From assembly GCF_029269825.1 (NCBI RefSeq), contig NZ_JARJHU010000002.1:62001-126000 (forward strand): a stretch of 64,000 nucleotides of DNA, given 5' to 3'. Position numbers and translations under genes: made by a program. The stretch is from Pedobacter sp. JY14-1. GTDB lineage: Bacteria; Bacteroidota; Bacteroidia; Sphingobacteriales; Sphingobacteriaceae. Of this stretch, positions 45,752 to 53,060 are shown piece after piece; position 1 is the stretch's first letter; the number at the start of each line of letters is the position of its first letter. The notes under the pieces were generated by a model that saw nothing but the letters and a program-made list of their open reading frames with translations, was not told the origin of the DNA and did no database searches.

Positions 45752-46279
45752 TTAGAAGACGGATTTCAGCCCGTCAAATATCGTTTCAAAGAAGGTAGCT
45801 ACATCCAGACCATTGCTATGGTTGAAATAAAGCCATAAGATCAGTATGACGATGGCAGCAATGATCAGCTTCCGTATGGCAAATGCAAGGAAAATAACGA
45901 TTGCCGGAAACAGAACAAGCCAGAGACTGCTGATCACAAAAGGGTTCAGGCCACCGTCGCTTTTATATACGTACAACAATTTACTGTGCGTACCCGAATC
46001 ATTCTGATGCTTAATGTAAACAAAGGCAGAGCGTTCCAGTGGCATAGACAATACAGCCACACCATTGCTGAACCGGAGCTGCTGCGTAAAGCCGCTTATA
46101 CTGAAGGTGTAGGTCCCATTGATATTCTCTACCGGGTTTTCAAGTGAATCGGCAGCAATAATGGCCAGTTTGCTGTTTTTCAGCAAGCTTTCTCTGACCA
46201 GGAAGTTGTCGATTGCAGTAGGTTGCCCAAAGCAGGCGGCCCCGGTAAGCAGTAAAATGGCCAGTAGCAGTCTTCTCAT
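45752..46279 (-). CDS. Small exported membrane protein coupled to the patatin-barrel gene
   Basis: A 175-residue protein with a signal peptide (to about residue 19, CFGQ), a periplasmic beta-rich part (about 20-115; SISGFTQQLRFSNGVAVLSM, SAFVYIKHQNDSGTHSKLLY) and two hydrophobic helices near 118-136 and 139-155, followed by a short acidic/aromatic tail. I do not recognise a family. Its ATG overlaps the stop of the patatin gene by four bases (ATGA at 46276-46279), which suggests coupled translation and a shared role at the envelope. It converges on tamL with a 12-base gap. Confidence 0.7.
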   Translation of the reverse strand: MRRLLLAILLLTGAACFGQPTAIDNFLVRESLLKNSKLAIIAADSLENPVENINGTYTFSISGFTQQLRFSNGVAVLSMPLERSAFVYIKHQNDSGTHSKLLYVYKSDGGLNPFVISSLWLVLFPAIVIFLAFAIRKLIIAAIVILILWLYFNHSNGLDVATFFETIFDGLKSVF

Positions 46280-48597
46280 TCCGTAGCTCTTTTATTATAG
46301 ATCAGGTAGCCCAAATGTAGCAAAATGCCATTTCTTTTTATGGGGTCGTCATAGCTATTGTAGCTGAGGCTTACCGGTCCCACAGGGGTATGGTATACCA
46401 GTCCCGCAGAAGCCGCATATTGCCAGGTACTTAAGGCTTTACGGTGATAAATTCCCTGTTGCCCTTCCCGGCCAAATTTACGGTAGGGGACAAAAGCATA
46501 AGCCTCTGCCCTGAATTCGAAGTTACGGCGAAGCTGGAATACATGCTTGATGCCGCCCGCCAGATAGCTTGTAGCCCTGAAATTTTCCAGGAAGATGGAA
46601 CGGCTGTCCTGCAGCGGATAAAAAGCGGGAGCGGAGAGCAACGAAGCATAATAGGTAGAAAACAGCGGCTGATCGGATAAAACGGCTTCAGCCAGGTAAC
46701 CCAGTGCGTATCTGCGCGTATGGAAAAAGTAGTTGTCATCGCTCACCCTGATGTTAAACCAATGCCGGTCATGATGCAGTGTGTTGCTGCCATCGTCCAG
46801 CGCCTGTGGGTTTCCGATGTTACCGGGGGTGTAATGCTCCCTTCCGGAGAAGTAATTGACGTTAAGCAGGAAGTTCCGTCCCCGGTTTGCATATTGTTTC
46901 CGGTTGAATGTATTCTGCTCAAAACTGAGGATAGTTCTTGAACCGCTGAAGCCCGTCTTATCCAGGATATCGCCCAATGTATAATTACTGTTAGGACTGT
47001 ACCGGTTACTGGTACTGACGTAGGCCGTACCCAGAATGACCCTGGTGTTCCGGTTCAGTGGCATACCCAGTTTCAGCTCCGCTTTCCGGTCGGCCTGAAG
47101 GATATAGGTCGGATGGGGGTTTTCGATAAAGATAGAACTGGTATTGTAATAGTCAAAGTTGTTGTAGGTAAGCTCTCCGGCAAGGAAAAGGGGAAGCCGC
47201 GACGGAAAATCAATCCGGCCGTTGAGCTGGACCGACTCGTAAAAGCGCCCGGAATATAAATTGGCGCTGAAGGTATAAGACTTGCGGTTAAGGTAATGGT
47301 ACTGGATGCCTACGAATACATTGCTGATCGGCCGGGTGGAGATGTTGCCCCCGAAATCGATCTTGAAGCTTTTTTCCGGACGGGCGGCAATCTCGAAATT
47401 ATAGCTGTCGGAAACCGGGTTGTAAGTGATCCTGGGGTAAATGGTTTCAAAGGTCTCGTCAGCGACAAGTTTGTAGTACCCCTGCCGGATGTCTGAAAGG
47501 TTGAATACCTTTTTGTCCCGGTTGAACAGGCGTTCCACATATCGTTTCTGGTCTGCATTTACGCCGGTTACAGTTATCGAACTGAATTTCAGGTCCGGTT
47601 TCCGGTTGTTGAATTCGGTCCTGCGCCTGAGGAGTGCCCGGATGTCTTCCCGTCTTTTGATCTTTTCCCTGATCTGCGGCATTTCTGCCAGTGTAGCCTC
47701 ATAACCCTGGCGGATCAGCTCCGCGACGTTGCTGAAATTCGTAGCGGAAAACCCGCTGAGTTCCGGTTGTATATAAACACCGTTTTTGCCGATCAGTGTA
47801 GAATCCGATTTGGCAAGCAGCATGAACATCATCAGGCGGTTCATGAGGCGGTCGTCTTCATTTCTGGGATATTCATTATAGGTTTTCGAACTGACGTTGG
47901 CACCAATAATGATGTCGGGGCTAAAGTCCTTTTTCATGACATCTGCCGGGAAGTTATTGTACAGTCCGCCGTCAAAGACATACTTGCCGTCCAGTTTGAT
48001 CGGACGGTAGACCAGCGGTACGGTCATCGTGGCACGTACCGCTTCAGATAAGCTCCCTTTGGAAACCGTGATGCTCGCCTGGGAAAGCACGTCGGATACC
48101 ATGCAGCGGAAGGGCACAAACAGGTTATCGAAATCATATTTGGCTGCGGCAGAGGCCTGCGAGAAGAGCTCCATCAACGCAAAATTGAGCGGAATGTCAT
48201 TGACCAGGTTTGAACGGAAACTCATCCGGAGATTAGAGTCTACGGAAAGCTTGGCCGTCAGGATAGACGGGTTGGTGCTTTTTTTCTGGAAAAAGAAACT
48301 GTAGTCGCTGTTGTAGCGTCCGCTTACCCAGTCCTGAAACTCCTGGCTGACGGCGACCTTCTCTATTTGTGAAGGCGAATAGCCTGCGGCATACATGGCA
48401 CCGATAATGCCACCCATGGATGTCCCGGTGATATAGTCTATCGGGATATTGTTCTCTTCAAGTGCCTTGATCACCCCGATATGCGACAGGCCCTTTGCCC
48501 CGCCGCCGCTAAGGACAAGGCCTACCTTCTGCGCGCATGCGTGATGCAGTGCGGGAAATAGCAGCAGGGCGACAAGTAGTTTTTTTAAAGCGACCAC
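46276..48597 (-). CDS. Patatin-like phospholipase fused to an Omp85-type barrel (type Vd-like)
   Basis: A 773-residue outer-membrane protein. After a signal peptide (to about residue 22, CAQ) comes a patatin domain (about 23-300) with the oxyanion loop SGGGAKGLSHIGV, the nucleophile Ser in GTSMGG near residue 61 and the catalytic Asp in FDGGLYNNFP. A POTRA-like stretch (about 335-410) and a 16-strand-type barrel follow, ending GILLHLGYLIYNKRATE. This is the plan of PlpD-type secreted or surface phospholipases. The start is GTG 48597; an ATG two bases upstream is out of frame. It overlaps the next small membrane-protein gene by four bases. Confidence 0.88.
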   Translation of the reverse strand: MVALKKLLVALLLFPALHHACAQKVGLVLSGGGAKGLSHIGVIKALEENNIPIDYITGTSMGGIIGAMYAAGYSPSQIEKVAVSQEFQDWVSGRYNSDYSFFFQKKSTNPSILTAKLSVDSNLRMSFRSNLVNDIPLNFALMELFSQASAAAKYDFDNLFVPFRCMVSDVLSQASITVSKGSLSEAVRATMTVPLVYRPIKLDGKYVFDGGLYNNFPADVMKKDFSPDIIIGANVSSKTYNEYPRNEDDRLMNRLMMFMLLAKSDSTLIGKNGVYIQPELSGFSATNFSNVAELIRQGYEATLAEMPQIREKIKRREDIRALLRRRTEFNNRKPDLKFSSITVTGVNADQKRYVERLFNRDKKVFNLSDIRQGYYKLVADETFETIYPRITYNPVSDSYNFEIAARPEKSFKIDFGGNISTRPISNVFVGIQYHYLNRKSYTFSANLYSGRFYESVQLNGRIDFPSRLPLFLAGELTYNNFDYYNTSSIFIENPHPTYILQADRKAELKLGMPLNRNTRVILGTAYVSTSNRYSPNSNYTLGDILDKTGFSGSRTILSFEQNTFNRKQYANRGRNFLLNVNYFSGREHYTPGNIGNPQALDDGSNTLHHDRHWFNIRVSDDNYFFHTRRYALGYLAEAVLSDQPLFSTYYASLLSAPAFYPLQDSRSIFLENFRATSYLAGGIKHVFQLRRNFEFRAEAYAFVPYRKFGREGQQGIYHRKALSTWQYAASAGLVYHTPVGPVSLSYNSYDDPIKRNGILLHLGYLIYNKRATE

Positions 48598-48661
48598 ATT
48601 TAAAATTAGTAAATTTCAGGAAACCGGACTTGTTTTCTGAACATACTTAAATGACGGTACA

Positions 48662-49138
48662 TTATGGATTCAGCGAATAAATGCTGTAGGTCAGGACCGA
48701 AGCAAAGCTTACCCAAAGGAAATAGGGGATAAACAGCAGGCCTGCCGTTTTGTCGACGCGGTAAAACAACCTGCCATTAATGACGATGACGGCCAGTAAA
48801 ATCAGTATTTCAATAAAAGCCAGACCGGGCTGCTTTGCATAAAAGAAAATGAATGACCACATCAGGTTTAACAGCAGTTGTATAAAGTAGACGGAAAGCG
48901 TGCGTGGGAAATGGGCGATCGTCCTTCTTCGTTGCCAGACCCGGTAGGCGGAAATGCCGATCAGCAGATAAAGCACTGTCCATACCGGGCCAAACAGCGT
49001 ATTTGGTGGGTTAAAAGCAGGCTTGGTCAGTGTGGGGTACCAGGTATCGACCGAGTGAGCGGTAAAAAATGCGCCACCTGCACCAATAGCCAAAGGTATG
49101 ATCAGGTTGACGACAAAAGCGGGGAAATTAAACTTCAT
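48662..49138 (-). CDS. tspO: TspO/MBR family protein
   Basis: A 158-residue five-helix membrane protein of the TspO/peripheral benzodiazepine receptor family, which binds porphyrins and has been linked to tetrapyrrole handling and stress. The helices and motifs are clear: GAGGAFFTAHSVDTWYPTLT, KPAFNPPNTLFGPVWTVLYL, the loop after helix 2 with VWQRRRT, LLLNLMWSFIFF and PYFLWVSFASVLTYSIY. Length is usual. It is divergent from the GH2 gene with 79 bases between starts. No tetrapyrrole genes are adjacent, though the B12 operon lies 12 kb away. Confidence 0.95.
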   Translation of the reverse strand: MKFNFPAFVVNLIIPLAIGAGGAFFTAHSVDTWYPTLTKPAFNPPNTLFGPVWTVLYLLIGISAYRVWQRRRTIAHFPRTLSVYFIQLLLNLMWSFIFFYAKQPGLAFIEILILLAVIVINGRLFYRVDKTAGLLFIPYFLWVSFASVLTYSIYSLNP

Positions 49139-49217
49139 TTATTCAGGGTTCAGTAATCTCAGGCCCCAGTCCCGCAATAAATGTACCTAATGCAGTAAAA
49201 GTTTGTAACTTCATCTT

Positions 49218-52016
49218 ATGTCAAGAATTTTACTTCTCCTTTTGTGCCTTTTCAGTCTCAGCGTGTCAGGGCAATTGAAATCCCGTTCGAATGATCCGGG
49301 GCCCGCAGCTTCAAGTATCGTCCGTTACCTGTCGGGAACAGGCGCCGATCATACCGTATCCTGGGATTTTTATTGCACAGGGGGCATGGGTAGCGGAAAG
49401 TGGACCAAAATACAGGTGCCGTCCTGCTGGGAACAGCAAGGCTTCGGTGAATACAATTACGGACATATGCCACTGGACAAGCGTGTCAATGAGGAAGGAC
49501 ACTATAAATATGCGTTCAATTTAAACCCTGATTGGAAAGGACGGCATGTGAGGCTTGTGTTTGAAGGCGTACTTACAGATTGCGAAGTTAAGCTGAACGG
49601 CAAGCCTGCAGGCAGGCATCAGGGTGGGTTCTACGAGTTTGACCTTGATGTTTCTGGTTTGCTCCGTTATGACGCGGTAAACCAGCTCGAGGTGAACGTC
49701 AAAAAACGCTCGGATAACAAATCGGTCAACCAGGCGGAACTGGAAGCAGATTTCTGGAATTTCGGTGGTATCTTCCGGCCGGTATACCTTCAGGCTGACC
49801 CTGCCGAATACATAGACCATGTAGCGGTCGACGCACGTGCGGACGGTACATTTTTTGCCGATGTGACCACTTCAGACCGGCGCGCTGCGGCCAGGATACA
49901 GGTGGAGATCAGGGACATGCAGGGCCGGCAGATCGCGGTGTCCGGCAAAGCGCCCGGCAGCAGTCCGACCACAAGGATCTCTGGGAAGGCCCCTTCGGTA
50001 AAAACATGGTCCCCTGAGTTTCCCAACCGTTATGTCGCTGTAACGAGCCTGCTGGGTGTAAACGGAAAACTGATCCACCAGGTGCGCCATAAGATTGGTT
50101 TCAGAACGGTAGAGGTCAGGGCCGAGGATGGCATTTATGTAAATGGGGTGAAGATCAAGTTCAAGGGAGTCAATGCGCATACCTTCCATCCGGATTACGG
50201 AAGGACCTCATCTGAAAAGATGAGTGTTGAAACCGTAAACCTCATCAAGGATATGAACATGAATGCAGTAAGGTTCTCGCATTACCCCCATGATAAGCAT
50301 TTCCTTAATGCCTGCGATTCGCTCGGGCTGTTTGTACTGGACGAGCTGACCGGCTGGCAGGCCCCGAGTTACGACGATACCATCGGGCGTAAACTAGTAA
50401 GGGAGCTGATCCGGCGGGACGTAAATGCGCCGTCTGTGGTTTTCTGGGACAATGGCAATGAGGGCGGTTGGAACTATGGTTATGACCACGAATTCGGAGA
50501 ACTGGATATTCAGAAGCGCGAGGTTTTGCATCCCTGGGAGACTTTCGGCAAAACCAATACCGCGCATTACATCACCTATGATTACCTGTCTATGCAGAAT
50601 TTTGCATCACGCCAGATATTCTTCCCCACGGAGTTTCTTCACGGGCTCTATGACGGCGGACTTGGTGCAGGGCTTGAAGATTACTGGGAAAAGATGTGGG
50701 CACAGCCGCTTTGTGCCGGAGGTTTCCTCTGGGTGCTCGCAGACGAGATGGTAAAGCGGACAGATTCCAAAGAACTGGATGGGGATGGCAACCATGCCCC
50801 GGACGGAATCGTCGGTCCTTATCATGAAAGAGAGGGAAGTTTTTATACGATCCGGGAGATCTGGTCACCCGTGTATATCGGCGACAAATACATTACGCCC
50901 GCATTTGATGGAAATTTCCCGGTAGAGAACCGCTTCCACTACACCCGCTTCGGACAATGTAAGTTCAGCTACAGGTGGCTCAGGCTGCCGGCCCCGGGCG
51001 GAGGCGTCAGCAAGACCATTGCCTCGGGCGTCCCGCAACTGGGTGATCTGGGACCAACGGAACGAGGTAACCTGAAGGTTGGGCTTCCCGCAGGATGGCA
51101 GCAGGCAGATGTGCTCGAAATCACTGCGACCGACCCCCATGGCCGGTTGGTCTGTATCCGCAGTTTCCCGGTCAGAACGCCTTCAAATGTGACGACTGAT
51201 GCCCTAAAGGCTGTAAATCCGGTAGCTGTGGTGAGCTTTTCGGAAGGGAATGGTTATGAATTCAGTGTAGGCGAGATCAGGATCCATATCGATAAAACAA
51301 ACGGCATGCTGAGATCTGTGAGTAATCGTAAGGGACAACTGCCGTTGCAAAACGGGCCTGTACTGGCCTCTGGTAGCTATACGGTCAGTGGCGTCCGGCA
51401 TGAAGAAAAGGAAGGCATTCACCAGGTTGTGGTAGATTATGAAAAAAACCGCATGCAGGCGGTATGGACCATACGCCCCGACGGGCTGGTGGAGCTTCAG
51501 GTAAAATATCAGCCTAAAGGTTCTGGTACTTTTGCCGGTCTGGAATTCAGTCTTCCTGAAAAGGAAGTGGAAGGTGTGCGCTGGATGGGCGATGGACCCT
51601 ATCGTGTCTGGAAGAACCGTTTGCGCGGTGTCAATTTCAATATCTGGGAAAAAGCCTACAACAATACCGTAACCGGTCATTCGGGTTTTGTTTACCCGGA
51701 ATTTAAGGGTTACCACGCCAACCTTTACTGGGCAAAGCTGCTGCTGAAAGGCGGCCAGTCCTTCACGGTCTATAACCGCACGCCGGACGTGTTTCTGAAG
51801 CTCTTTAACCCCGGTGAGGCACCGGGGCCTGAAAACTCTGTAATTGCGAACCCGCCAGGCGACCTCTCCTTTATGCATGCAATCCCCGCCATCGGAAACA
51901 AGTTCAGCAAGCCTGACGCCCTGGGGCCGCGGTCTGCTCCTTACAGTTTCGACAGCAAGCGTGTACCCGGCGGTTATCTGAAGCTGGACCTGGTGTTTGA
52001 CTTCTCCGGAAAATGA
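49218..52016 (+). CDS. Glycoside hydrolase family 2 enzyme
   Basis: A 932-residue exported glycosidase of GH2. Signal peptide about residues 1-18 (VSGQ). The jelly-roll sugar-binding domain covers about 40-200 (WTKIQVPSCWEQQGFGEYNY, GVLTDCEVKLNGKPAGRHQG), then an Ig-like domain and the TIM barrel from about 290. The acid/base Glu lies at about 415 in DNGNEGGWN and the nucleophile Glu at about 472 in FPTEFLHG; these are normal. A long C-terminal beta part (about 630-932) resembles the DUF4982/Bgal-small region. It is probably a beta-galactosidase or beta-glucuronidase-like enzyme for plant polysaccharide; specificity is unknown. The following Crp gene overlaps its stop by four bases. Confidence 0.9.
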   Translation: MSRILLLLLCLFSLSVSGQLKSRSNDPGPAASSIVRYLSGTGADHTVSWDFYCTGGMGSGKWTKIQVPSCWEQQGFGEYNYGHMPLDKRVNEEGHYKYAFNLNPDWKGRHVRLVFEGVLTDCEVKLNGKPAGRHQGGFYEFDLDVSGLLRYDAVNQLEVNVKKRSDNKSVNQAELEADFWNFGGIFRPVYLQADPAEYIDHVAVDARADGTFFADVTTSDRRAAARIQVEIRDMQGRQIAVSGKAPGSSPTTRISGKAPSVKTWSPEFPNRYVAVTSLLGVNGKLIHQVRHKIGFRTVEVRAEDGIYVNGVKIKFKGVNAHTFHPDYGRTSSEKMSVETVNLIKDMNMNAVRFSHYPHDKHFLNACDSLGLFVLDELTGWQAPSYDDTIGRKLVRELIRRDVNAPSVVFWDNGNEGGWNYGYDHEFGELDIQKREVLHPWETFGKTNTAHYITYDYLSMQNFASRQIFFPTEFLHGLYDGGLGAGLEDYWEKMWAQPLCAGGFLWVLADEMVKRTDSKELDGDGNHAPDGIVGPYHEREGSFYTIREIWSPVYIGDKYITPAFDGNFPVENRFHYTRFGQCKFSYRWLRLPAPGGGVSKTIASGVPQLGDLGPTERGNLKVGLPAGWQQADVLEITATDPHGRLVCIRSFPVRTPSNVTTDALKAVNPVAVVSFSEGNGYEFSVGEIRIHIDKTNGMLRSVSNRKGQLPLQNGPVLASGSYTVSGVRHEEKEGIHQVVVDYEKNRMQAVWTIRPDGLVELQVKYQPKGSGTFAGLEFSLPEKEVEGVRWMGDGPYRVWKNRLRGVNFNIWEKAYNNTVTGHSGFVYPEFKGYHANLYWAKLLLKGGQSFTVYNRTPDVFLKLFNPGEAPGPENSVIANPPGDLSFMHAIPAIGNKFSKPDALGPRSAPYSFDSKRVPGGYLKLDLVFDFSGK

Positions 52017-52588
52017 GGAAGGAAATGCCGTTAGAAGATATACTGAACCATATTTACAGGCTGGAGGAAGCGCCGCTGACGATGCTTTGTGAAAAGATGG
52101 AGCAAGTGTCCCTGCCAAAGGGACATCTTCTTTTTCATGCCGGAAAGGTGGAGCGCTGGGTATATTTCATCAAAAAGGGAATGGCCAGGGCTTATGCCAG
52201 CACCCCGGAAAGGGAAGTGACCTTCTGGTTTGGCCGTGAGGGCGACCCCGTTATCTCGATGAGGAGTTATGTAGAGGAAAAGCCTGGTTATGAAGATGTG
52301 GTGCTGCTCGAAGACAGCATACTCTATAAAATAGGGACAGCGGAGCTGCAACAGCTCTACGGGTTAAACCTCCAGATAGCCAACTGGGGCCGTAAATTTG
52401 CTGAGCAAGAACTCATGAAGACGGAGCAGCGGTTTATAGGCAGACAGTTCCGGACTGCTGCGGAATGTTATGCAGACCTGGTCTCACAGAACCCCGACCT
52501 GCTCAAGCGTGTACAACTGGGCCATATCGCTTCCTATCTGGGCATCAGCCAGGTCAGTCTGAGCCGCATCCGGGGAGAGGTCAGGTAG
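52013..52588 (+). CDS. Crp/Fnr family transcriptional regulator
   Basis: A 191-residue regulator. The N-terminal part is a cyclic-nucleotide-binding-like beta-roll (about 18-115; LPKGHLLFHAGKVERWVYFI) without the arginine-serine pocket of true cAMP binders. The C-terminal winged helix is short and ends at HIASYLGISQVSLSRIRGEV, a classical Crp helix-turn-helix of this Bacteroidota subgroup. ATG 52013 overlaps the GH2 stop (ATGA); a second ATG at 52025 is also possible. The SMR exporter gene follows after 73 bases: such Crp-SMR pairs suggest it controls that exporter rather than the sugar enzymes. Confidence 0.88.
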   Translation: MRKEMPLEDILNHIYRLEEAPLTMLCEKMEQVSLPKGHLLFHAGKVERWVYFIKKGMARAYASTPEREVTFWFGREGDPVISMRSYVEEKPGYEDVVLLEDSILYKIGTAELQQLYGLNLQIANWGRKFAEQELMKTEQRFIGRQFRTAAECYADLVSQNPDLLKRVQLGHIASYLGISQVSLSRIRGEVR

Positions 52589-52661
52589 CAGGATATTTTT
52601 TAACATTTGTAAAAACTCATTTATCCGGGGCTTCCGATCTTTGTGGTATAATCATTAAACA

Positions 52662-52991
52662 ATGAATTGGATAATTTTAGTGATCGCCGGGCTATTTGAG
52701 GTGGCATTTACCTCCTGTCTTGGCAAGGCAAAAACAACAACAGGTAACGAAGCCTACTGGTGGTATGCGGCATTTGCACTGACCTGCGGCACGAGCATGT
52801 TCCTGCTGATTAAAAGTACGGAAACCCTTCCGCTGGGCACGGCTTATGCGGTCTGGACCGGGATTGGCGCGGTAGGTACGGTATTGATGGGGATCTTCTT
52901 TTTTCATGACCCGGCAACTTTCTGGAGAATGTTCTTTATTGCTACGCTCATTATGTCGATCGTAGGCCTCAAACTGGTGTCTGCACATTAA
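52662..52991 (+). CDS. Small multidrug resistance (SMR) family transporter, SugE/Gdx-like
   Basis: A 109-residue membrane protein with four helices, the full SMR length. The essential glutamate of helix 1 is present at residue 13 (IILVIAGLFEVAFTS), followed by the conserved second-helix region, GTAYAVWTGIGAVGTVLMGI in helix 3, and helix 4. SMR proteins work as antiparallel dimers and exchange protons for cations; members of the SugE/Gdx branch export guanidinium. Sequence alone does not separate the guanidinium exporters from drug exporters with certainty. It follows the Crp regulator gene on the same strand. No guanidine riboswitch was seen in front of it. Confidence 0.92.
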   Translation: MNWIILVIAGLFEVAFTSCLGKAKTTTGNEAYWWYAAFALTCGTSMFLLIKSTETLPLGTAYAVWTGIGAVGTVLMGIFFFHDPATFWRMFFIATLIMSIVGLKLVSAH

Positions 52992-53060
52992 TTGCAGGAC
53001 AGTGCATGATGCCAAATTCAAAAATATTGCGGATAATCGTAGGACCCGAATAAACCAATT

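Noticed and set aside
51204..52118. Open frame of 304 codons on the minus strand across the end of GH2 and the start of the Crp gene
   Set aside because: Antisense shadow crossing two genes supported by homology; no domain seen.
52589..52661. Guanidine riboswitch in front of the SMR gene
   Set aside because: The 73-base gap shows none of the ACGR-type guanidine aptamer patterns and is too short for the class I aptamer.
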